Below, piece after piece: positions 1 to 5,726 of a stretch of DNA of 5,849 bases. The notes under the pieces were generated by a model. It made no database searches. It saw nothing but the letters and a program-made list of their open reading frames with translations, and had not been told where the DNA came from. Source of the stretch: Desulfobacterales bacterium (GTDB lineage Bacteria; Desulfobacterota; DSM-4660; Desulfatiglandales; JALVZP01); NCBI GenBank assembly GCA_027064285.1, contig JAMOPX010000217.1, positions 1 to 5,849 of the forward strand. Reading direction: 5' to 3'. A program made the position numbers and the translations under genes. The stretch's first letter is position 1. The number at the start of each line of letters is the position of its first letter.

Positions 1-586
1 TTCCCAGCTCTTTAAAAACAAAAGGCGCCACCTTATATGTGGCTCCATTTGCACAATCAACTACTATCCTCATATCCTTAAAGGATAAATCCTTTGGAAC
101 AGTACTAAGCAGGAATTCTTTATAGCACTTCAGAGGGTCTTCTTTTAATTCTCTGAATTGTCCTACTTTCCCTTCTGTATGTTTATTCTGCAATTCTTTT
201 AGAATAATCTCTATCTGGTTCTCCTGTTCTTCTGAAAGCTTTTCTCCACCTTTTATAAAGGGCTTAAAACCATTATATTCAAAGGGATTGTGAGATGCAG
301 AAATCATTATTCCTGCGTCAGCATCAAATCTTTTTATAATGTAGGCAAGCCCAGGGGTAGGAATAATCCCTGCTGATGACACATCTCCTCCAAAAGACAT
401 GATACCAGCCATAACTGCATACTCAAGCATGTGTCCTGATATTCTCGTGTCTCTACCAGTAATCAGAAAAGAATCATTTCTTAGCCACTTTATCATTGCC
501 TTTCCGAGATAAAGCCCCATATCTGCAGTGACAGGAAATCTATTAACTATTCCTCTTATTCCATCAGTTCCAAAAAGCTCTAGCAT
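1..586 (-). CDS. glmM: Phosphoglucosamine mutase, N-terminal part (cut by window edge)
   Basis: Family role: cytosolic enzyme interconverting glucosamine-6-phosphate and glucosamine-1-phosphate, the step before GlmU in UDP-GlcNAc synthesis for peptidoglycan and LPS. Seen here: 195 codons from ATG (complement of 584-586), with an opening FGTDGIRG motif (residues 5-12), GRDTRISG (44-51), and the phosphoserine active-site loop ISASHNP (95-101), in which Ser98 corresponds to the phosphorylated Ser102 of E. coli GlmM. VVDCANGA (175-182) marks entry into the second alpha-D-phosphohexomutase domain. The family is usually about 450 residues, so the metal-binding and sugar-binding domains lie beyond position 1. 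The start is fixed by a strong AGGAGG (complement of 593-598). The gene begins 27 bp after the stop of the beta-helix gene, so the two are probably co-transcribed. Phosphomannomutase/phosphoglucomutase relatives share the serine loop, but the opening motif and ISASHNP favour GlmM. Confidence 0.93.
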   Translation of the reverse strand, partial: MLELFGTDGIRGIVNRFPVTADMGLYLGKAMIKWLRNDSFLITGRDTRISGHMLEYAVMAGIMSFGGDVSSAGIIPTPGLAYIIKRFDADAGIMISASHNPFEYNGFKPFIKGGEKLSEEQENQIEIILKELQNKHTEGKVGQFRELKEDPLKCYKEFLLSTVPKDLSFKDMRIVVDCANGATYKVAPFVFKELG

Positions 587-592
587 AATATT

Positions 593-598
593 CCTCCT
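593..598 (-). promoter_or_regulatory. Shine-Dalgarno site of glmM
   Basis: The minus strand reads AGGAGG six bases ahead of the glmM ATG, a full match to the anti-Shine-Dalgarno core. It sits in the 27-bp gap after the upstream gene and fixes the glmM start. Confidence 0.85.
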
Positions 599-613
599 CA
601 GGATATAATCATT

Positions 614-1822
614 TTATGAGACTATCTTCTCAGCCTTTTTCACTACATTATCCACTATTTCCTGAAGCCATATGGTACCTTTTTTTGAGCCTTTTTGGTC
701 AAGGCCCTTTATAACAGGTATATAAGAGTTTCCATTTTTTTGTATAGAATCTTGTAATGCTTTTAAAAAAGCTTCTTTTTTCTTGGAATCGCCATGGTCT
801 TGTTTCTCCCTTAAAAGGAGATCCTCTAACTGATCCCATCTTTTATAGAACTTTTCTTTCCACTCTACTATTCCGTCCTCATGCCCTTTTATCTTTTTAT
901 ACAGCTCAATTGATTTTGGCATATTGTATGCGACTTCTCTCAATCTTTTTATCCTTTCATTTATACCCATATCCAATTTTGCTACAGCTGCATCCAAGAG
1001 AACCTTATCTAAAAATACAGAACGCACATCTAAATACCATATCCTCAAGGCGATTAAGTTTGCTATATAAAAGACATTCGATTTAAATATCCTTTTTGGA
1101 TTATTATAAAGACCTCTATGAAAAGGCACTTTTTTGCTTACACGAGCTGGATAGTCAATAAAAAGAGTGTTCTCTTCAAGTAGATCTTTCCTCACTATGG
1201 TCCCGGCTGCTACTACTACTCCATATCCTATTCTTACAGGCCCTATTATTCCGCCCTGTCCTCCCAAAAATATAGGTGGTTCCCTCAACATAACACCTCT
1301 TGGCACATCACCTATCAGAGAGGCAGTTGCCTTGTCCTGATTCGGGGTATAATTGAAGTGAATATAGGAACTTCCAACTTCGCTATGGTTCTTTTTATCA
1401 GTGCCTCCAGCCATGAGAAGATCGCAGAAATTAATAAGACTTCCTAAGGTCACATAAGGGAAAAGTATGGTTTGCTTAAGTCCGACCGCATGAGCACATC
1501 TTGCCTCTTCTTCCAGAAGACATCCTTCTCTTATCTGAGCACCAAAACCAATACTTACTCCATCCAAAAAAGTGGATTCATAAAAGACCCCACCTTTTAA
1601 CTTAACATTTCTTCCGATCTGACAGTTATATATGGTTACAGGAGATTCAAAACCCAATTCAGCACCTTCTTTTATAAGAGTATCCTTTCCATATATCCTG
1701 CAACCTGCGTGTATAACTACCTCTTTTTCTATACATTCTACCTTCACCTCATCACTTATCTCTACAGATTCAGGAGATAAAATCTTTACACCCTTTTTCA
1801 AAAGTTCATCTATCTTGTTCAT
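614..1822 (-). CDS. Left-handed beta-helix sugar acyltransferase-like protein (GlmU C-terminal-like)
   Basis: A 402-residue protein. Residues about 15-230 carry hexapeptide-repeat character typical of a left-handed parallel beta-helix (short turns of the type IGRNVKL, VSIGFGAQI, IIGPVRIG, VVVAAGTIV). The segment around 146-212 (NHSEVGSS, FNYTPNQDKA, then GPVRIGYG and AAGTIVRKD) parallels the acetyltransferase part of GlmU, which acetylates glucosamine-1-phosphate. The N-terminal uridylyltransferase domain of GlmU is absent; about 170 charged, probably alpha-helical residues (about 233-402) follow instead. Related stand-alone proteins are usually annotated as UDP-GlcNAc pyrophosphorylase-like. 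The start chosen (ATG at complement 1820-1822) has GGAGAGG (complement 1829-1835) six bases upstream; an in-frame ATG ten codons earlier would place that site inside the gene. Adjacency to glmM supports an amino-sugar-phosphate substrate, but this is inference: it could acetylate another sugar or be non-catalytic. Confidence 0.75.
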   Translation of the reverse strand: MNKIDELLKKGVKILSPESVEISDEVKVECIEKEVVIHAGCRIYGKDTLIKEGAELGFESPVTIYNCQIGRNVKLKGGVFYESTFLDGVSIGFGAQIREGCLLEEEARCAHAVGLKQTILFPYVTLGSLINFCDLLMAGGTDKKNHSEVGSSYIHFNYTPNQDKATASLIGDVPRGVMLREPPIFLGGQGGIIGPVRIGYGVVVAAGTIVRKDLLEENTLFIDYPARVSKKVPFHRGLYNNPKRIFKSNVFYIANLIALRIWYLDVRSVFLDKVLLDAAVAKLDMGINERIKRLREVAYNMPKSIELYKKIKGHEDGIVEWKEKFYKRWDQLEDLLLREKQDHGDSKKKEAFLKALQDSIQKNGNSYIPVIKGLDQKGSKKGTIWLQEIVDNVVKKAEKIVS

Positions 1823-1856
1823 CAAAATCCTCTCCAGAAAAGAAATAGACAAAAGA

Positions 1857-1886
1857 ATAATAAATTGGCAATATATTTTAAGTCAA
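1857..1886 (-). promoter_or_regulatory. Probable sigma70-type promoter of the beta-helix gene-glmM unit
   Basis: On the minus strand, TTGACT (complement 1881-1886) and TATTAT (complement 1857-1862) are separated by 18 bases, each one mismatch from consensus. Transcription would begin near 1850, leaving a leader of about 28 bases before the ATG at 1822. The -35 box overlaps the ribosome binding site of the divergent ricT gene. Found by eye, not tested. Confidence 0.55.
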
Positions 1887-1890
1887 GGAG
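1885..1890 (+). promoter_or_regulatory. Shine-Dalgarno site deciding the ricT start
   Basis: AAGGAG lies eight bases ahead of the ATG at 1899. The reading frame is open much further upstream, back to 1632, but that part is antisense to the beta-helix gene and matches nothing in the RicT family, so this site and the 1899 start are preferred. Confidence 0.75.
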
Positions 1891-1898
1891 AAGTGAAG

Positions 1899-2762
1899 AT
1901 GTCTGCAAAGCAAGCGCTTAAAGAAAAGAAAAAAAAGCTCAGAATAGTAGGTGTAGCAGTAAGACACAGGGCCAAATTATATCCTGTGGAAACAGGATCT
2001 GTGCGGGTAAGAAAAGGCACAAAGGTTATTTTGGAAGGGCAAGAAGGAGAAACACTTATAGGAGAGGTTATTACAGGTCCCAGAAAACTCTCTTCTGATC
2101 TTAAAGTAGGAGCCAGAATAATAAGGCGTGCTAATCAAGAGGACATGGAGAAATTAAGAAATGATATAAGACTTGAAAAAAATGTAAAAAGCTACTGCTT
2201 AGAAAGAATCGCATTTCACAAGCTTCCCATGGATCTTGTGGATGTAGAAAAACCCTTTAATGAAAACAAGGTGATTATATATTTCACTGCTGATGGAAGA
2301 GTAGATTTTAGAGCATTGTTAAAAGATCTGGTAGCAAAGTTCAGAACAAGGATAGAATTGAGGCAGATTGGTGTAAGACAAGAAGCAAGTATGATAGGAG
2401 GAATAGGTCCGTGCGGAAGGCCTTTGTGTTGTGCCACCTTTTTAAAGGATTTTACTCCAGTGACTATAAAAATGGCCAAAATACAGGATATTCCTTTAAA
2501 TCCAAACAAGATCTCAGGGACATGTGGAAGACTTATGTGCTGTCTTTCTTTTGAACATGATTTTTATGAAGAAAGCAAAGAAGATCTTCCTGAAGTAGGG
2601 AAAAAAGTAAAAACCATGTACGGAGAAGGTAAGGTCCTCAGGTATAATATACTGAGAGATACTCTTACCGTGGTATTTGAATCTGGAAATAGTATGGAAA
2701 TAAAAATAGAAGATGTAAAAGAGGTGAACGAAAATGAAAGAGATGAAAGAGAAAGAGGATAG
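1899..2762 (+). CDS. ricT: PSP1 domain protein, RicT/YaaT family
   Basis: A 287-residue cytosolic protein. In Bacillus subtilis the RicT (YaaT) homologue forms the RicA-RicF-RicT (Y) complex that binds [4Fe-4S] clusters and affects RNase Y-dependent RNA maturation, sporulation and competence; its role outside Firmicutes is less clear. Seen here: a beta-rich N-terminal part (about 14-62, KLRIVGVAVRHRAKLYPV onward), the PSP1 core (about 80-225), and a C-terminal beta-barrel-like tail (about 232-275, VGKKVKTMYGEGKVLRY). Two copies of C-G-R-x-x-C-C occur: Cys172, 177, 178 and Cys209, 214, 215, with a further Cys100. These are plausible iron-sulfur or metal ligands. The last 29 bp overlap metG, so the two are co-transcribed and probably translationally coupled. 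No strong plus-strand promoter is evident in the 76-bp upstream gap; TAGACA at 1846 with TATATT at 1872 is a poor candidate because its spacer is 20 bases. Family assignment is firm; molecular role is not. Confidence 0.87.
   Translation: MSAKQALKEKKKKLRIVGVAVRHRAKLYPVETGSVRVRKGTKVILEGQEGETLIGEVITGPRKLSSDLKVGARIIRRANQEDMEKLRNDIRLEKNVKSYCLERIAFHKLPMDLVDVEKPFNENKVIIYFTADGRVDFRALLKDLVAKFRTRIELRQIGVRQEASMIGGIGPCGRPLCCATFLKDFTPVTIKMAKIQDIPLNPNKISGTCGRLMCCLSFEHDFYEESKEDLPEVGKKVKTMYGEGKVLRYNILRDTLTVVFESGNSMEIKIEDVKEVNENERDERERG
2721..2726 (+). promoter_or_regulatory. Internal Shine-Dalgarno site of metG within ricT
   Basis: GAGGTG, seven bases before the ATG at 2734, lies inside the 3' end of ricT. 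It supports the start at 2734 over the in-frame ATG at 2743, and implies that ribosomes finishing ricT reach the metG start. Confidence 0.65.
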
Positions 2763-4659
2763 CCAAAAGATCATTTACATAACCACCCCGATCTACTATG
2801 TAAATGCAGAGCCACACCTTGGACATGCTTACTCTACAATTGTGGCAGATGTCTTTAAAAGATTTCATGTGATTTCCGGATATAAGACATTTTTTTTAAC
2901 TGGTACAGATGAACATGGAGAAAAGATAGTAAAGGCAGCTCAACAAGTAGGTAAATCCCCAAAGGAATATGTAGATAGAATAAGCTCTCTTTTCAGAGAA
3001 CTTTGGCCCAAATTAAACATATCTTATGACCATTTCATAAGAACTACTGATCCCGAACACATAAAAACGGTTCAGTTCATCTTAAACAAGATATATGAAA
3101 AAGGCGACATATACTTTGGCCAATATGAAGGGCTTTATTGTGTTGGATGTGAAAGATTTTATACAAAAAGAGAGCTTGTGGATGGAAAATGCCCTGATCA
3201 CAAAACAGAACCAGAGGTTATAAAAGAAGAAAATTATTTTTTTAGAATGAGCAAATACCAGGATTGGCTTGTTGAATACATAGAAAAGCATCCAGATTTC
3301 ATCAGGCCAGAAAGATACAGAAATGAGGTATTATCTTTCTTAAAAGAACCCTTGGAAGATCTTTGCATTTCAAGACCAAAAAAAAGACTTACCTGGGGCA
3401 TTCCTCTGCCATTTGATGAAAATTTTGTTACATATGTTTGGTTTGATGCGCTGATAAACTATCTATCTGGTCTGGGTTATCCTGAAGGAGAGAGATTTAA
3501 GATATTTTGGCCTTATGCCCATCATATAATTGCCAAGGATATACTGAAACCCCATGCCATTTACTGGCCATGTATGCTTAAGGCAGCAGAAATAGAGCCT
3601 TATAGACATCTAAATGTTCATGGATACTGGAATGTTGAAGAGGCAAAGATGTCTAAAAGCTTGGGAAATATTGTGAGACCTTTGGACATCGTGGAAAAAT
3701 ACGGTTTAGATGCTTTTAGATACTTCCTTATGAGAGAAATGGTATTTGGTTTGGATAGCACCTTTAGTGAAGATGCTATTGTGAATAGGATAAATGCTGA
3801 TCTGGCAAATGATCTGGGGAACCTGTTTAGAAGAAGTCTCACCATGGCAGAAAAATATCTATCTGGTGAACCACCGGTATGTCATGAGATTACAGAAGAC
3901 GAGAGAGATATAAGAGAAAAGACCTTAGCCTGCATAGAAGAGTATGAAGGTTTTATGAAAAACTTTATGTTTCACAGGGCACTTATCTCTATATGGGAAG
4001 TAATAAGTCTACTAAATAAATACATTGATAGAATGGCTCCTTGGGAACTTGTAAAGAAGGATAAAAAAAGACTCTCCACTGTGATGTATCACATAATAGA
4101 ACCCTTAAAGATAATATCGGTACTCTTGTGGCCTTTTATGCCTTCTTCTACAGAAAAGATGCAGGAGATGTTGGGTCTGAAGAAGAAAGGTGCAGATATA
4201 AGAATAGAAGAAATAAAAGAATGGGGAAGGCTAAGTTCTGTTCATTTAAGCAGAGGAGAGGCACTTTTTCCGAGAATAGAAGCAAAAACATCAAAAAAAG
4301 AGGAAAAGAAAAAGGATAAAAAAGGAAAAGAAAAAGGAAATCTTATAAGCATAGATGACTTTTCCAAGATAGATCTTAGAGTAGGAAAGATATTAGCGGC
4401 AGAAAAGATACCAGGATCCAAAAAACTTCTTAAGCTGAAAGTCAACACAGGAGAAGAAAGAACAATTGTGGCTGGTATAGCAGAATCATATAAAGAAGAA
4501 GACCTTGTAGGAAGGCTTGTTATTGTAGTATGTAATCTAAAGCCAGCAAAGATATTTGGTATAGAATCCCAGGGAATGCTTCTGGCTGCAAGTGATGACT
4601 CGGGCATTCATATAATCACGCCTGATGGAGATGTAACCCCTGGGGCAAAAGTAAAATAA
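2734..4659 (+). CDS. metG: Methionyl-tRNA synthetase with C-terminal tRNA-binding domain
   Basis: A 641-residue class I aminoacyl-tRNA synthetase that charges tRNA-Met and initiator tRNA with methionine. Rossmann catalytic core: HLGH (28-31) is the HIGH signature and KMSKS (305-309) the second ATP-binding motif. The connective peptide has Zn ligands Cys136, Cys139, Cys153 and His156, a pattern like the Thermus thermophilus enzyme, as is LKPHAIYWP (271-279). The anticodon-binding helical domain spans about 340-500; Asn363, Arg367 and Trp437 align with E. coli Asn391, Arg395 and Trp461. A Lys/Glu-rich linker (about 517-535) leads to a Trbp111/EMAP-like OB-fold (about 536-641, with FSKIDLRVGKI), which in relatives mediates dimerisation and non-specific tRNA binding. 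All key motifs are intact. One oddity is Ala267 in IIAKD, where the family usually has Gly (GKD). It is the second gene of the ricT operon, overlapping it by 29 bp. Confidence 0.97.
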   Translation: MKEMKEKEDSQKIIYITTPIYYVNAEPHLGHAYSTIVADVFKRFHVISGYKTFFLTGTDEHGEKIVKAAQQVGKSPKEYVDRISSLFRELWPKLNISYDHFIRTTDPEHIKTVQFILNKIYEKGDIYFGQYEGLYCVGCERFYTKRELVDGKCPDHKTEPEVIKEENYFFRMSKYQDWLVEYIEKHPDFIRPERYRNEVLSFLKEPLEDLCISRPKKRLTWGIPLPFDENFVTYVWFDALINYLSGLGYPEGERFKIFWPYAHHIIAKDILKPHAIYWPCMLKAAEIEPYRHLNVHGYWNVEEAKMSKSLGNIVRPLDIVEKYGLDAFRYFLMREMVFGLDSTFSEDAIVNRINADLANDLGNLFRRSLTMAEKYLSGEPPVCHEITEDERDIREKTLACIEEYEGFMKNFMFHRALISIWEVISLLNKYIDRMAPWELVKKDKKRLSTVMYHIIEPLKIISVLLWPFMPSSTEKMQEMLGLKKKGADIRIEEIKEWGRLSSVHLSRGEALFPRIEAKTSKKEEKKKDKKGKEKGNLISIDDFSKIDLRVGKILAAEKIPGSKKLLKLKVNTGEERTIVAGIAESYKEEDLVGRLVIVVCNLKPAKIFGIESQGMLLAASDDSGIHIITPDGDVTPGAKVK

Positions 4660-4678
4660 CAAGATTTGGTAGTTAATA

Positions 4679-5038
4679 ACTGACCTTATGCAAAAGGGTT
4701 TATTTCCGAGCGGGAGATAATAACGAATGCGGTATTGGGGGCAAGGGGATTTTTCGTTTGCTCCGGGTCTGTCGGGCTGGTCTCTTCTGTGACTTATCTG
4801 CGGGGGATACTTGCCCCCTCCGCATTCCCGTCACTCAATTGGTAATCAAATACGCTTAGCAATGGGCTTGGATGTCTGGTAAAAGACTATGCTTGTTTTT
4901 GAGAGACTTGAGTGACGGGCTGCGGTTTCCCCCACAGATAAGCCACGAAGAGACAACGCCCTTCCGACAGTCGCATCCGAAAAACCCCCTTGCCACTATA
5001 TACTGCATACAGATAAGACAGAAACTTGTAAGGTCAGT
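4679..5038. repeat. 360-bp G+C-rich imperfect inverted repeat (MITE-like element or structured RNA)
   Basis: The left arm (about 4679-4838) pairs in reverse with the right arm (about 4908-5038) around a 69-bp centre. Matching blocks, outer to inner: 4679-4688 with 5029-5038 (10/10, actgacctta); 4727-4735 with 5000-5008 (8/9); 4740-4756 with 4978-4994 (16/17); 4769-4775 with 4964-4970 (7/7); 4781-4807 with 4928-4953 (24/26 plus one bulge); 4820-4824 with 4921-4925 (5/5); 4827-4838 with 4908-4919 (12/12). G+C is about 49% by hand count, against about 28% just to the right. No ORF inside resembles a protein. It starts 19 bp after the metG stop and ends in a T-rich tract (5042-5054). No clear target-site duplication is visible at its ends. 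It may be a non-autonomous transposable element, a dispersed palindromic repeat, or a long rod-shaped RNA. I saw no hallmark of tmRNA, RNase P RNA or SRP RNA. Confidence 0.8.
4799..4824. repeat. Local G/C hairpin inside the left arm of the inverted repeat
   Basis: TGCGGGGG (4799-4806) can pair with CCC-T-CCGCA (4816-4824, one bulged T) around a short loop. The sequence lies largely in an insertion of about 11 bases that the right arm lacks, so this hairpin is specific to the left arm and competes with the long-range pairing. It lacks a following T run, so it is not a typical terminator. Confidence 0.5.
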
Positions 5039-5054
5039 AAATTTTTTATTTATT
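5029..5054 (+). terminator. Possible transcription stop at the end of the inverted repeat
   Basis: The closing strand of the long inverted repeat (taaggtcagt, 5029-5038) is followed by AA and a T-rich run. In a plus-strand transcript reading out of metG this resembles an oversized intrinsic terminator, and no simpler hairpin with a T run was found just after metG. The stem partner lies 341 bases upstream, so efficiency is doubtful. Confidence 0.25.
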
Positions 5055-5629
5055 TAGAGAGAAGTCATCTAAGTGCTTATTATAAAAGCATAAAAACAAT
5101 AAAAGTGATTTATTTTTCCTCGAGAATTGCTGAAGGAGCTATTTAGAACCTGACAAATTTTTTATTTCTTTTTATAAGCTGAAGCAGACTTTATAATATA
5201 AGTTTTATTAAGGCTCTCTATTGAGTAAAAACAGCTTCACAGCAAAAATTTTTATTTATCAGGAGTTTAAGACTGTGGGAAATTTTTTCTTCTTTTATCT
5301 AGGCAAACATAGGGAGCATCGGAGTAAAAAATCTTCTCTTAGGATCTCTCTTCTGAGGTTATGCAAGTTATGGAGAAACCATAATAGGTGCTCAAAGACT
5401 ACTGGGGATAATAACAACAAAGAGAAAAGCATAAGTAGAACATTAGTATTCTTAGTCATATTATTCTTTTTATTCTTTTGCATTTTTATACTACAGCACT
5501 TGTGTTCACCAGTTATAATCATCAATATTAAACTTAAGCTAACTGATGTTACGCACAACATAATTTTTTTAGTCCACACATAGCAACAAGATTAGCCTTG
5601 ATAAGTATCTTAGCCCTAAGTGCAAAATG

Positions 5630-5663
5630 GTTTAAATGATGCTTAATTTTTAAGCATTCAAAC
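5630..5663. repeat. A/T hairpin, possible protein-binding palindrome
   Basis: ATGCTTAA (5639-5646), a TTT loop, and TTAAGCAT (5650-5657) form a perfect 8-bp stem. GTTT (5630-5633) and AAAC (5660-5663) extend it after an internal loop. No T run follows on either strand, so it is unlikely to be a terminator. It lies about 50 bp before the right-edge promoter and could mark an insertion boundary or an operator; this is not shown. Confidence 0.45.
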
Positions 5664-5686
5664 TTAAATACAGCAATCATTGACAT

Positions 5687-5717
5687 AACTATAGTTTTCC
5701 GCAAAATTTGATATAAT
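5687..5717 (+). promoter_or_regulatory. Extended -10 promoter with adjacent palindrome for the right-edge gene
   Basis: TATAAT (5712-5717) is preceded by TG at 5709-5710, the extended -10 pattern TGnTATAAT. TTGACA at 5680-5685 is a perfect -35 hexamer, but its 26-base spacer is too long for normal use. A perfect 10-bp palindrome AACTATAGTT (5687-5696) occupies the usual -35 position and could bind a repressor or transposase. Predicted transcription start is near 5724, only about three bases before the ATG. Confidence 0.55.
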
Positions 5718-5726
5718 AAAGGTGCT

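Larger units (their letters stand above)
5039..5726. other. A+T-rich stretch without a supported gene
   Basis: About 690 bp between the inverted repeat and the partial gene at the right edge. It is very A+T-rich, about 28% G+C over 5041-5280. No tRNA, known RNA or convincing protein was seen. Plus-strand open frame 5221-5583 (TTG start, no ribosome binding site) and the minus-strand frame overlapping it look like products of low complexity. Contents worth noting: similar A/T blocks near 5039, 5155, 5246 and 5280; isolated TATAAT hexamers at 5192-5197 (plus) and 5079-5084 (minus), neither with a good -35; a perfect 8-bp stem at 5639-5657; and the promoter for the right-edge gene. It may be decayed mobile DNA. 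Confidence 0.6.

Noticed and set aside
1823..1852. Ten-codon longer start for the beta-helix protein (ATG at complement 1850-1852)
   Set aside because: It would put the GGAGAGG ribosome binding site inside the gene, and the ATG would coincide with the predicted transcription start near 1850.
1632..1898. Upstream in-frame extension of the ricT reading frame (89 codons)
   Set aside because: It is antisense to the beta-helix gene and low in family similarity. A good ribosome binding site and the family N-terminus place the start at 1899.
4679..5038. Possibility that the inverted repeat is tmRNA, RNase P RNA, SRP RNA or 6S RNA
   Set aside because: No GGTTCGA-type T-arm or CCA end, no GAGGAAAGTCCG core, and no GGAAG/AGCAG SRP apex were seen. 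It is also about twice the usual length of 6S RNA.
4872..5057. 61-codon plus-strand open frame inside the inverted repeat
   Set aside because: It spans the centre and right arm of the palindrome, has no ribosome binding site and no protein-like pattern. Its length is explained by the locally higher G+C.
5303..5434. Another plus frame giving a protein-like stretch (GYASYGETIIGAQRLLGI) interrupted by TGA, possibly a pseudogene remnant
   Set aside because: Only about 43 codons, with an internal stop at 5354, no start signal and no family I recognise. It could be chance.
5295..5579. Minus-strand open frame resembling a signal peptide at its start
   Set aside because: No Shine-Dalgarno. The hydrophobic stretch reflects low-complexity A/T sequence, and the remainder matches nothing.
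5221..5583. Plus-strand 120-residue open frame with a hydrophobic stretch (possible small membrane protein)
   Set aside because: It starts at TTG with no ribosome binding site. The hydrophobic part comes from T-rich sequence, and an open frame on the opposite strand over the same bases is also hydrophobic. No recognisable family.
5680..5717. TTGACA at 5680 paired with TATAAT at 5712 as a classical promoter
   Set aside because: The 26-base spacer is well beyond the usual 16-18. The extended -10 motif is the better explanation.
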